Shown here one piece after another: positions 33,551 through 42,800 of a DNA stretch of 64,000 nucleotides. How positions within the stretch are numbered: position 1 is the stretch's first letter; every line of letters begins with the position of its first letter. Made by a program: the position numbers and the translations under genes. The notes under the pieces are model-generated. The model did not search any database. It saw only the letters and a program-made list of their open reading frames with translations, and had not been told where the DNA came from. Source of the stretch: CAZJRB01 sp964547995 (GTDB lineage Bacteria > Planctomycetota > Planctomycetia > Pirellulales > Thermoguttaceae); the NCBI GenBank assembly GCA_964547995.1, contig CAZJRB010000022.1, positions 6,659 to 70,658 of the forward strand, written 5' to 3'.

Positions 33551-33802
33551 CTAGTGCAGGTGCTCGTTCAAGGCGCGACAGCCCCAGAAATCAACGATCA
33601 TGTTGACGTATTCGCACTCGTCTGTCAATCGTCGGTCAGGCGAGTCAAACCATCGCCCGGTTCCGTAGGATTTGCCGCCGGTACCAAGCAGAAGTCTTGT
33701 AGTTGGGTGGCAGGGTCCAATCGGGGGGGGTTCCAGAATCCGCCAAAACCACTCACCCAGAGGTCCTTTCACAAGCGTGACGCCCCCTTGAAAATCTCCC
33801 AC
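33551..33802 (-). CDS. possible small gene of unknown function
   Basis: An 83-codon frame starting at GTG that reads protein-like (VTLVKGPLGEWFWRILEPPP, RWFDSPDRRLTDECEYVNMI, VDFWGCRALNEH). It lacks a clear ribosome-binding site and lies between the HicA remnant and the pyrB promoter. It could be a fragment of a decayed gene. Confidence 0.25.
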   Translation of the reverse strand: MGDFQGGVTLVKGPLGEWFWRILEPPPIGPCHPTTRLLLGTGGKSYGTGRWFDSPDRRLTDECEYVNMIVDFWGCRALNEHLH

Positions 33803-33824
33803 AGCGGCGAATTCGTCTGAGTCC

Positions 33825-33852
33825 TTGCAGCATCCCCGCCGGTTGCTACAAT
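33825..33852 (+). promoter_or_regulatory. probable promoter of pyrB
   Basis: TTGCAG, a 16-bp spacer and TACAAT, about 80 bp before the chosen pyrB start. Confidence 0.5.
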
Positions 33853-33932
33853 CACGCGGAGACCTTTGGGAGGTGTTTTCGGCGGGGTCGGGCGGCCTTG
33901 CCATGGAACTGGCCTGGGGGGTGAAGCGACCA

Positions 33933-34895
33933 ATGGCTACGGAAACGATCGATGTAGGCGTGTTCCCCGAGATGTGGACGCGGCGCCACCTCTTGGGGCT
34001 CGAGGAACTCTCGGCCGAGGAAATCACGCTGATCCTCGACAAGGCCGAGATATTCAAGAGGATCCTGACCGAAGGGGACCGCAAGATTCCCCTGTTGAAC
34101 GGCATCACCTGTGCGAATCTCTTTTTCGAGAATTCGACACGGACGCGGACGAGCTTCTCGCTGGCGGCGAAACGGTTGGGAGCCGACACGATCGATTTCT
34201 CGGCCTCCACCAGCAGTCTCTCGAAGGGTGAGACGTTCATCGACACGGCCAAGAACATCGAGGCGATGGGCGTGGACATCGTGATTGTGCGGCACCACAC
34301 GCCCGGCTCGCCCCGCCTGTTGGCCCAGAACCTCCACACCGGGGTGATCAATGCCGGCGACGGTCCGCACGAGCACCCCACGCAAGGGCTGCTCGATATT
34401 ATGACCATCCGGCAGCGCCGCGGCAACCTGGAGGGGCTGACGGTCGCCATGGTGGGCGACATCGCGCACAGCCGGACCGCCCGGTCGAACATCTGGGGGC
34501 TGAAGAAGCTGGGCGCGCACGTCATCGTTTGCGGCCCCTCGACGCTCGTCTCGCCGCGCTGGGCGGAAGTCGGCGTCGAGTTTTCGTACAGCCTGGACGA
34601 GATTCTGCCGCGGGTCGACGTGTTGAACCTTTTGCGGATCCAGTTCGAGCGGCAGTTCAACCGCCCGTTTCCGTCGGTCCGCGAATACGCCCACCTCTAC
34701 ACGATGGACGCCCAGCGAATGGCCAAGACGAAAGAAGACATTTTGATCATGGCCCCCGGCCCGATCAATCGCGGCGTCGAGATCACCCCCGACGTGGCCG
34801 ACGGTTCCCATTCAGCGATTCTGGAGCAAGTCACCAACGGCGTGGCGGTCCGGATGGCCGTGCTATGGTTGGTGGGCTCCAGGGTCCGGAGGTAG
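33933..34895 (+). CDS. pyrB: aspartate carbamoyltransferase catalytic subunit
   Basis: A 320-residue enzyme of pyrimidine synthesis joining carbamoyl phosphate and aspartate. The carbamoyl-phosphate site is FFENSTRTRTSFSLAAKRLG; other landmarks are SSLSKGETFIDTAKN, VRHHTPGSP, NAGDGPHEHPTQGLLDIMTI and MVGDIAHSRTARSN. I chose MATETID; an in-frame ATG ten codons earlier is possible. The stop codon is immediately followed by 7-bp repeats. pyrC is the next gene on the strand. Confidence 0.96.
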   Translation: MATETIDVGVFPEMWTRRHLLGLEELSAEEITLILDKAEIFKRILTEGDRKIPLLNGITCANLFFENSTRTRTSFSLAAKRLGADTIDFSASTSSLSKGETFIDTAKNIEAMGVDIVIVRHHTPGSPRLLAQNLHTGVINAGDGPHEHPTQGLLDIMTIRQRRGNLEGLTVAMVGDIAHSRTARSNIWGLKKLGAHVIVCGPSTLVSPRWAEVGVEFSYSLDEILPRVDVLNLLRIQFERQFNRPFPSVREYAHLYTMDAQRMAKTKEDILIMAPGPINRGVEITPDVADGSHSAILEQVTNGVAVRMAVLWLVGSRVRR

Positions 34896-35241
34896 GGATT
34901 TATGATTTGGGATTTAGAGTCTTACGTCGTAGCTTCTGTGCGCCGTGCGCGCATGTTTTCTCGCGGGGATATTGCAAATTGCAAACTGTAAACTGTAAAT
35001 TGCAAATTGAAGATCGAAATCCCGGCTGGAAATCGGCTTCCAGTGGGATCGATCCGCAGCCAAATGCGGCAAAACCACCGACCAGACGCAAGACAGAACC
35101 AATTTGCCGTTTTCAATTTTCAATTTTCAATCTCTTTGGTTGCGGCCTCAGGCCGCCTTAGGATTTGGGATTTGGCGTCGCGCTTGCGGGCGTTTGGACC
35201 CACTCCCCACCACTCACCACCCATCACCCACCACCACACTG
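34896..35241. repeat. spacer of mixed 7-bp tandem arrays between pyrB and pyrC
   Basis: Distinct heptamer runs: GGGATTT/ATGATTT right after the pyrB stop; ATTGCAA/ACTGTAA (about 34973-35014); TTTTCAA (about 35107-35130); and CCACCAC-type repeats (about 35203-35240) ending next to the pyrC ATG. The parts between are unrelated non-coding sequence. Confidence 0.85.
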
Positions 35242-36519
35242 ATGCCCAACATCCTGATCCAAAACGGCCGTGTCATCGATCCTTCGCAACCGATGGACCG
35301 GGTGACGAACTTGCTGGTGGCCGACGGCCGGATCGCATCGTACGACGCGGCGCGGGCCGACGGCATGACGGTGATCGACGCCGCCGGCAAGATCGTTTCG
35401 CCGGGGCTGATCGACATGCACGTCCATCTCCGCGAACCCGGCGGCGAAGAGGATGAGACGATCGCGACGGGGACCATGGCGGCCCTGTCGGGCGGGTTCA
35501 CGTCGATCGCTTGCATGCCCAACACCGATCCGCCGATCGACTCGCAGGGGGTCGTCGAATTCATCCGCGGTCAGGCCGCCCGCGCCGATAACTGCAACGT
35601 GTTCGTGGTGGCCTGCGTGAGCAAGAATCGCGAGGGCAAGGAACTGGCCGAGATCGGCCAGCTCGTCGAATCGGGTGCCGTCGCTTTCACCGACGACGGG
35701 TCGCCGATCTACAACCCGGAGTTGATGCGCCGCGCGTTCGAGTATTGCCTGATGTTCGACAAGCCGGTACTGAACCACGCGGAGATCCGGGAGCTGACCG
35801 AACGCGGCATGATGCACGAGGGCCTGACGTCGCTGCTTCTGGGTCTACCCGGCATGCCCCCGGCCGCCGAGGACGTGATGGCCAGCCGCGACATCGCCCT
35901 GGCCGACGCAACCGGAGGGCGGTATCACCTGATGCACGCCTCGTGCGGCGGCAGCGTCGATGCCGTGCGGCGTGCCAAGAGGCGGGGCGTGCGCGTGACG
36001 ACCGAGGTCTGCCCACACCACTTCACCCTGACCGACGAATCGATGCGGTCGTTCGATTCGAACTACAAGGTGAACCCGCCGCTGCGGGCCGCAGGGCACC
36101 GCAAGGGCCTGATCGACGGCCTGATCGACGGCACGATCGACGTCATCGTCAGCGACCACGCCCCACACGCCGCGGAAAAAAAGCTGCAGGAGCTTGACCA
36201 GGCGCCGTTCGGAATCGTCGGCCTGGAAACGTCGCTCGGGCTGGTCGTGACCAAGCTGATTGAGCCGGGATACCTCGACTGGCCCGGCGCCCTGGCCAGA
36301 ATGACCTGCAACCCGGCACGCATCTTGCACCTTGAAAAGGGAACGCTGCAGATCGGGGCCGACGCCGATGTGACGATCATCGATCCGGCCAAGCGATGGA
36401 CTGTCGATCCGAATGAGTTCCGCTCGAAGAGCCGCAACACCCCGTTCGGCGGCTGGGAACTCACCGGCCGCGCCGAAGTCGTTATTGTCGGCGGCCGTGT
36501 GAAGTTCGATCGGCGATAA
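35242..36519 (+). CDS. pyrC: dihydroorotase
   Basis: A 425-residue class I dihydroorotase. Metal-binding HVHLREPG follows SPGLIDM; further motifs are GGFTSIACMPNTDPPIDS, AVAFTDDGSP, TEVCPHHFTLTDE, NPPLR and VIVSDHAPHA (metal Asp and His). The end reads VDPNEFRSKSRNTPFGGWEL, typical of bacterial dihydroorotases. It follows pyrB by a 346-bp spacer of short tandem repeats and has no visible Shine-Dalgarno. Together with PyrB it gives two consecutive steps of UMP synthesis. Confidence 0.96.
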   Translation: MPNILIQNGRVIDPSQPMDRVTNLLVADGRIASYDAARADGMTVIDAAGKIVSPGLIDMHVHLREPGGEEDETIATGTMAALSGGFTSIACMPNTDPPIDSQGVVEFIRGQAARADNCNVFVVACVSKNREGKELAEIGQLVESGAVAFTDDGSPIYNPELMRRAFEYCLMFDKPVLNHAEIRELTERGMMHEGLTSLLLGLPGMPPAAEDVMASRDIALADATGGRYHLMHASCGGSVDAVRRAKRRGVRVTTEVCPHHFTLTDESMRSFDSNYKVNPPLRAAGHRKGLIDGLIDGTIDVIVSDHAPHAAEKKLQELDQAPFGIVGLETSLGLVVTKLIEPGYLDWPGALARMTCNPARILHLEKGTLQIGADADVTIIDPAKRWTVDPNEFRSKSRNTPFGGWELTGRAEVVIVGGRVKFDRR

Positions 36520-36625
36520 CGGACCGGCCGCTTGCGGCTACCCTACACTACTAACCTCAAACATCGTTAAGTTTTTGACAAAGATTCTTGGCCAATCGAC
36601 TGTAACACGTTATTCGCAAAAGCTT

Positions 36626-36645
36626 TAGAGGGCAGGGTTCAGGGT
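36626..36645. repeat. short 7-bp repeat (GGTTCAG)
   Basis: AGGGCAGGGTTCAGGGTTCA, two exact heptamers plus a variant, echoed in inverted form (TCCTGAACCCTCAG) at about 36677-36691, so the RNA could fold back. The remaining 36520-36751 spacer shows nothing else. Confidence 0.55.
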
Positions 36646-36751
36646 TCAGAATTTCCGTGCAAACGTGTCCTCAGAGTCCTGAACCCTCAGCCGTCAACTT
36701 TCCTCCTTTGGTTGCGGCCTCGGCCGCGCTAAGGTTAATAAGGACTCTCGC

Positions 36752-38071
36752 ATGACAAGCTCTCTGGAGAAAGCCATCGCAGACAAGTCGGCCACGGTCG
36801 GCATTATCGGTTTGGGATACGTAGGGTTGCCGTTGATCCGGGCGTTTGCATCCGCCGGATTTCGGACCATGGGGTTCGACGTGGATCAGGGCAAGGTCGG
36901 CCGGCTCGCCGCCGGGAAGAGCTACATCGCACATATCTCTTCCGGCTGGATCGCCCAATGCGTCGCCGACGGTACGTTCGAGCCGACGGCCGACATGCGG
37001 CGGCTCGGCGAACCCGACGCCCTGCTGATCTGCGTCCCCACGCCCCTGAGCGAGAGCCGCGATCCGGACCTGACGTACGTCGAGCAGACGTGCCGGCAGA
37101 TTGCCGAAACGCTCCGGCGGGGGCAACTCGTCGTTCTGGAGAGCACCACGTATCCCGGCACCACCCGCGACGTCATATTGCCGATTCTCGCGGCCGGCGG
37201 ACTGAAAATCGGCGAGGACTTCTTCCTTGCGTACAGTCCCGAGCGGGAAGACCCCGGCAACCCGGATTTCTCGGCGGAAAAGATCCCCAAGGTCGTCGGC
37301 GGGCTCGATCCCGAAAGCAGCCGGCTCGCGGCGGCGTTGTACCGCCATGCCGTCGTCAAAGTCATCCAGGTAGGCAGTTGCGAGGTGGCCGAGGCCTGCA
37401 AAATCGTCGAAAACACCTACCGGTCGGTCAACATCGCCATGGTCAACGAGTTGAAAATGCTCTTCGACCGGATCGGGATCGACGTTTGCGAGGTAATCGA
37501 TGCGGCAAAAACGAAGCCGTTCGGGTACCAGGCGTTCTATCCGGGCCCGGGGCTGGGAGGACACTGCATTCCGATCGACCCGTTCTATCTCAGTTGGGTC
37601 GCCCGGAAGCACGGCATGCCCACGCGTTTCATCGAGTTGGCCGGCGAGATCAACACGAACATGCCCCGCTATGTGATCCGGCAGGTGATGGAGGCGCTGA
37701 ACGACGCCGGCAAACCGCTGCACGGGAGCAAGGTTTGCGTGCTGGGCGTGGCGTACAAGCGGGACGTGGACGACCCGCGGGAAAGCCCGTCGTTCGTTCT
37801 GATCGAGTTATTGTTGGCCGGCGGGGCCGAGGTGAGCTACAACGACCCGCACATACCGCGGTTGCCCAGAATGCGTCGCCACGATCTGCCGGAGATGGCC
37901 AGCGTGGAACTGACGTCCGAGTCGCTCGCCGCCCAGGATTGCGTGCTGATCGCCACGGACCACGCGGTTTACGACTACGATTTCATCGTCGAGCACGCGC
38001 CGCTGGTCGTCGACACCCGCAACGCCACGAAGAACGTCACCGCGGGCCGGGAGAAAATCCGGAAGGCATGA
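36752..38071 (+). CDS. UDP-N-acetyl sugar 6-dehydrogenase (WbpA/WecC-like)
   Basis: A 439-residue NAD-dependent nucleotide-sugar dehydrogenase. The N-terminal Rossmann motif is VGIIGLGYVGLPLIRAFASA; PTPLSESRDPDLTYVE and ESTTYPGTTRDV follow; the catalytic Cys is in GPGLGGHCIPIDPFYLSW; the C-terminal domain has VLGVAYKRDVDDPRESPS. The GPGLGGHCIPxDP form and overall length fit UDP-GlcNAc or UDP-ManNAc oxidation to the uronic acid, for surface polysaccharide. No glycosyltransferase cluster lies nearby. AAGGACT-like purines precede the ATG. Confidence 0.93.
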   Translation: MTSSLEKAIADKSATVGIIGLGYVGLPLIRAFASAGFRTMGFDVDQGKVGRLAAGKSYIAHISSGWIAQCVADGTFEPTADMRRLGEPDALLICVPTPLSESRDPDLTYVEQTCRQIAETLRRGQLVVLESTTYPGTTRDVILPILAAGGLKIGEDFFLAYSPEREDPGNPDFSAEKIPKVVGGLDPESSRLAAALYRHAVVKVIQVGSCEVAEACKIVENTYRSVNIAMVNELKMLFDRIGIDVCEVIDAAKTKPFGYQAFYPGPGLGGHCIPIDPFYLSWVARKHGMPTRFIELAGEINTNMPRYVIRQVMEALNDAGKPLHGSKVCVLGVAYKRDVDDPRESPSFVLIELLLAGGAEVSYNDPHIPRLPRMRRHDLPEMASVELTSESLAAQDCVLIATDHAVYDYDFIVEHAPLVVDTRNATKNVTAGREKIRKA

Positions 38072-38162
38072 CGCTTGCCCACACGGGATAAGGCTGGTAT
38101 CGCGGCTTTTACACCGAGGGCATTGTCGTCCTGCAGGAGCCGGACCGGGTAGGCCTGCCGAG

Positions 38163-39710
38163 CTACGATGGCTTTTCACCGTCGCCGAACAAGCGGGGCG
38201 TCGGGGCGGCCGGTTTCTCCGACGGCGGCGTCGACGGGGTGGGGGCAACGTCCTCGCCGAAGAGGCTGGGGATCTTCTCCGGCGTGGCGAAGAGATTCTT
38301 CGTCTCCTCGTGTTGCTTCTTGGCCCTTTCGGCGATCGGGACCGGCAGCTTCACGTCCCCAGGCTTGAACAGGTCGATCGTACCGTCCTTGGCCAGGGCG
38401 ATTTTGTAGACCTTCTCCTCCAGCACTTTCTGCTTCGAGTTACCCTGGCCGTCGTCGAACCGCAGGACGGGCGGGTACTTCATGCCGGGATACTGCTTCT
38501 GCTGCTTGGCCGCGATCGAGTGTTTTTGATTGTTCAGCAGGAAGCGGAAGTCGAACGGGTTGTCGGAGTTGTCCAGCGTCGAGCTGTAGCTGTGCTTGTA
38601 CAATTCCCAGCCCTTGTCGGTAACCGTGAACTTGTACGTCCCTTCGGTGATCTTGTACTTGGCGTTGCCGAACTGTCCGCCCCGGCCGAAAGCCACCGTC
38701 ACGCTCTTGCGATCGAGGTGCTGTTCAAAGCCGGGCTGCATGGAGAACCGTTTCCCGTCCAGGGAATAGTTGACCACGGAGGGGCCGCCGTTCTTCAGGA
38801 GTATCCCGCTGCGGATAACCCGGCCGGACGATTCGGGCACGGGATCGGCAAAGCTGTAGGGGACCTGCGCCGCGTCGGCCCAGTTGCAGCAGCGGCAGTA
38901 GTACGGGTACGGAGCGGGTCCCCACCATGCCCAGGGATTCAGCCAGAACGGGCCGGGCCAGCCCCAGCCGGGAAACCCCCAGAAGCCGCCCCAAATGCCG
39001 ACGTTCACGTTGACGTTGATTACCAGGACCACATTGACGTTGAAGTTCACCGCCCTCAGGGCCTTAAGCGCGCCGTGGCCGAAGATCAGCTCCTTGATGT
39101 GCTTGGTCGCGGCCAACTGTTGATCGTGATTCAGCCCCGACCCGATCTTCCCGAGCAATGCCTTCATATGGTCCGCTTTCAGCGAGCCGTCGTTGGCGTG
39201 CTCCACCAGTTTGTCGACGGCGTCGGCGTGCTCGTCGCCCAAGACGTCTTTGAGATGTTGCCCGGCCTTGTTGTTGTGGTCGGTCAACTCCTTGGTGAAC
39301 GCCTCGGCCTGCTCCGGGGTGATCACCTGCATGTTGAGGTGCTCGAGGACATTGTTCTTATCGGGCTCTTGGACGATCTCGTTCTCCGGCGGCTTGCCCG
39401 GTTGCTGCGACTCATTCGGCAACGTGTTATCCGGAATGGGGTCGGGCTTCGGATCGTGGCTGGGATAGTAATCGTGGTTGGGATAGTAATTGTCACCCCA
39501 ATCATGATCCAGGATCGGGCCGTGCGGGATGTAGTTGTTTATGTCAAAATGGCCGCCGGAGGAATGGCCGGAGTGCCCCGGCGTACTATGACCGCCGATG
39601 TGCCCCCCGCCGCCACGCCAACCTGGTTGAGCACAGCCCGCCTCGACGCACACGAATCCAACACCGACAAAAATTACCAACCCGATCCAGTAGCTTGATC
39701 GACACGGCAT
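38163..39710 (-). CDS. secreted His/Gly/Trp-rich protein
   Basis: A 515-residue exported protein with a hydrophobic N-terminal segment (YWIGLVIFVGVGFVCVEAGC, perhaps a lipobox) followed by a Gly/His-rich part (GGGGHIGGHSTPGHSGHSSG). A central helical region (about 105-215) precedes an aromatic, Val/Asn-rich segment (FNVNVVLVINVNVNVGIWGG and GWGWPGPFWLNPWAWWGP). The C-terminal part is beta-rich with a Pro-rich end. I know no function. AAGGG precedes the ATG at 39710. Confidence 0.75.
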   Translation of the reverse strand: MPCRSSYWIGLVIFVGVGFVCVEAGCAQPGWRGGGGHIGGHSTPGHSGHSSGGHFDINNYIPHGPILDHDWGDNYYPNHDYYPSHDPKPDPIPDNTLPNESQQPGKPPENEIVQEPDKNNVLEHLNMQVITPEQAEAFTKELTDHNNKAGQHLKDVLGDEHADAVDKLVEHANDGSLKADHMKALLGKIGSGLNHDQQLAATKHIKELIFGHGALKALRAVNFNVNVVLVINVNVNVGIWGGFWGFPGWGWPGPFWLNPWAWWGPAPYPYYCRCCNWADAAQVPYSFADPVPESSGRVIRSGILLKNGGPSVVNYSLDGKRFSMQPGFEQHLDRKSVTVAFGRGGQFGNAKYKITEGTYKFTVTDKGWELYKHSYSSTLDNSDNPFDFRFLLNNQKHSIAAKQQKQYPGMKYPPVLRFDDGQGNSKQKVLEEKVYKIALAKDGTIDLFKPGDVKLPVPIAERAKKQHEETKNLFATPEKIPSLFGEDVAPTPSTPPSEKPAAPTPRLFGDGEKPS

Positions 39711-39863
39711 CGCAGGAACCCTTTCTCGAAACGGGGAGAAGCAGACCGCGTCCCAACGGTCGCTGCCAAAGCCAAATTCATATCCACAATATAGCAGATA
39801 CAATCGCCGAAGTCAAACCCCATAAGCGGCAACCTCCGTGACCAGCCGATTTCAGGGGTTTGA

Positions 39864-42800
39864 TTATTTTTCCTCGGGTGCCGCGGCATCCTTGGCCGCG
39901 GCAGGTTTCTCGGGGTCGAACGACTGCATCAACGTCACTTTATGGTCTTCATCGATGACCATGTTGACGCGAAACTGGAGCATGGCCGGTTCTTTCTTGG
40001 ACTTCGAGTAGATCTCGTTCAGTAAGGTGAACATCCTTACTTTCTTCTGGACCGGCTCGAGCTTCTTATTGATCTCGTTCTTCTTGCGATCATCGTTTGG
40101 CGCCGTCATTTCCAGTTCCCGCAGCAATTTCCGCTGCTCAGCCATGATGGGCTCGACAACCTGTTTGGCCTCCCTGGCTATGAACGGGCGGATCCCGATC
40201 GGCGGTCCGTAGTCGATGTAGGCGCCGACCTCGACCGTCGGACGGATCTTGAAGTTGAAGAGCGATTGCAGCCAGAAGTCCGGTATTTGCTCTTTGTCGA
40301 ACGTGATCTTGGCCAGGTTGCTGGGGAGCACGGTCTTGGGGACGAACTTAGGTTTGGGGAATCCGCCGTCGACGCGGACGAAGTGCAGTCGCAGCAACTC
40401 GCGTTCGGGCAGGCCTTCGGCAGGCAGCACGCTGCGGCTCTTTTTGCCCTCAAAGGTGATCGTTACCGGTTTGATGATTTCCGGCCGACCCAATTGGAGG
40501 AAACGGGTATTGCCGTCGACCGTGATGTCCAGCCCGCACTTCAACAGGGGATTGGTAATGCTGGGCGGCATTTTCGGCGCCCACTGGAAACCGAGTGTGC
40601 CTTTTTTGATGTAGATCCGGGCAACCGTACCTTTTACGGGCTTGCCCTGCTTCTCCATGTGCAGATAGATCCGACCTTCTCCGGTGGCATCGTCGAACAC
40701 CAATTCGTAATACTTGGGAGGCTTGACCACCTTTTCCCCGCCGAGCAACGCCAAACCAACGGCCGAGTCCGGCATCAGGGCAAGCTTGCCGAGGACGTGC
40801 TCGGGCTCGGCCGTTCCCGAACTCTTGGAAAGCCGCTCGAGGCCGCCGCTCCGGCCGAGGAACTCGAAGGGATCGTGCAGGTGTTCGGCCGTGGTCTTGA
40901 CTTCTTCCGGCGTCAGCTCGCGGTTGAAAATCGTCACATTGTCGATCAGGCCGTTGAAGGACTTCCACTTGTAGTTCTTGTTGGAGAACCCGATTTTCAG
41001 CACGAAGTCGCCCTTGTCGGGCGAATTGCCGACTCCCCAGTTGGTTTTCTCGCCGTCCTTCTTGCCGTCGATGTAGAGGGCAGCGTCCCCATTTTCGCCG
41101 TCGTCATGCGATTTCACGACCAGGGCGACGTGATGCCACTTGTCGTCGCTGATCTTGTTTCGCGAGGTGAATATGCCCTTCCCATTCACTTCCAGCGCCA
41201 ACTTGCCGCCGTCGCGGAGGTGGAAGATCTTGCCGCCGCGCGAAAAATCCTCCTTCTCTCGGGTGAAAGCGATAATCGTGCCGTCGGTGTTCGTCTTGAT
41301 CCAGGCGGTCCAGGTAAAGTCGCCGGCGTAGTCGAACCCCTCGTTGGACCCCTCGATGATGACGCGTCCACCGGTGCCGTCGAATCGCAGGGCACCGCCG
41401 TGCTTGCCCTCTTGGCCAAGGCTCACGTTCCCCCGGACAACACCGTAATGTTCTTTCCCGGAGAGATCGCGCAGCCGGCCCGACTTTTCGTCCATATTGA
41501 AGATCGCGAAGCTGCCCGTGGTATCGAGCGTCGATCTCTTCTTGGGTTTGTCCTTGGGCGCGGGTACTTTGGGCTCCCCGGGTCCGGGTACTTTGGGTCC
41601 GGGTACTTTGGGTCCGGGTGGTTCGTGTTTTGCCGTTGCCATGGCGACGGCTTCCTTCCCCAACCGTTTCTCGGTGGCCGGCAGGTCGAGTTTGCCTTCG
41701 GCGTGGAAATCGTCGAACATGACGTGGCCCCGCCCCCCTCTGTTGTGATCGACCACCTTGAGGTAGACCTGTTTACCGACCACCTGCGGGATGTCCCACT
41801 CGACCTTCTGCATCTCGCCGTTGGGGCCGCCTTTGGCATGGTACACCTCGCGGCCGTCGATCGTGCAAAGCGCGACGTAGGTATTGTTATGTCTTCCGCC
41901 GCCGACGAGCATCGACATTTTCGGTCCTGTGGGAACGAAGACGGGCGACTCGATCTCCCCGGTCATCTTGTCATCGAACTTGTCGTCGGGTTTGTCGACG
42001 GTCGACAAGAAGAACCGTCCTTGCTTGTTGCACTTCTCGTTTTTCTTGTCATGGCGGAAGTCGCGATCTGCGACGGGGAGTTCGAATTTTCCCTTGACCT
42101 CTTTCCATCCTTGCAGATTGCCGCTCTCGAAATCGAACACCAACGGAGGGCCTTTCGTCGGGGCGGGTTCCCCGCCGGGTTCGATTTTGCGCGGTTTGGC
42201 GTTTTTCCGGTCGCCCTCGAAATAGTATGCGGCCCAGCGATCGTAATTGTGGATTTTCACCAGCAGTTCGTTCTCGCCAGCGTTTAATTTCAGATCGGCC
42301 TTGTCGCGTTCCCGGCTGGCATCGCGTTCCTTATTGACCACGATGAGTTTTTTGCCGTTCAGCCAGACGATCAGTGCGTCGTCGCTCCCGAAAGTGGCGG
42401 GCAGGATCGCCGGCTGTTTCGCCGTGATGGCCCGGAAAAGGTAGGTTGACGTGCCCCTGCCGCCCGGCAGGTCCTGCTTGGTGCCGTCCCACGCGTTGTG
42501 GAGCTCCACCCAAAGCGGTTTGCCTTTGTCCTTCGCCTGCAGATCGACCCCTTCTTCGGGGAACTTCGGCTCGTCGAATTTTTTGGCGCTGATCGGGCCG
42601 GTCGTGTACCACGGCCCATACTCGATCCCTAGAGGATTGAGATCATAACCTAGTGGCGGCGGCGGTTTCTTCTCCGGCGGCAGGGGTTTTAATTCTTGCC
42701 GAGGCGTCGGTTTCAGCCAGTCTTGCTGCTGTACCGTGCCGCGATCGTGGGAACGGAGCAGGAAACCAATGATCACGACGAGCAGGAGGGCGCCGGCCGC

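Noticed and set aside
33551..34660. Minus-strand frame of 369 codons across pyrB
   Set aside because: Most of it is the antisense of pyrB. Only its last 83 codons lie outside, and these are listed separately with low confidence.
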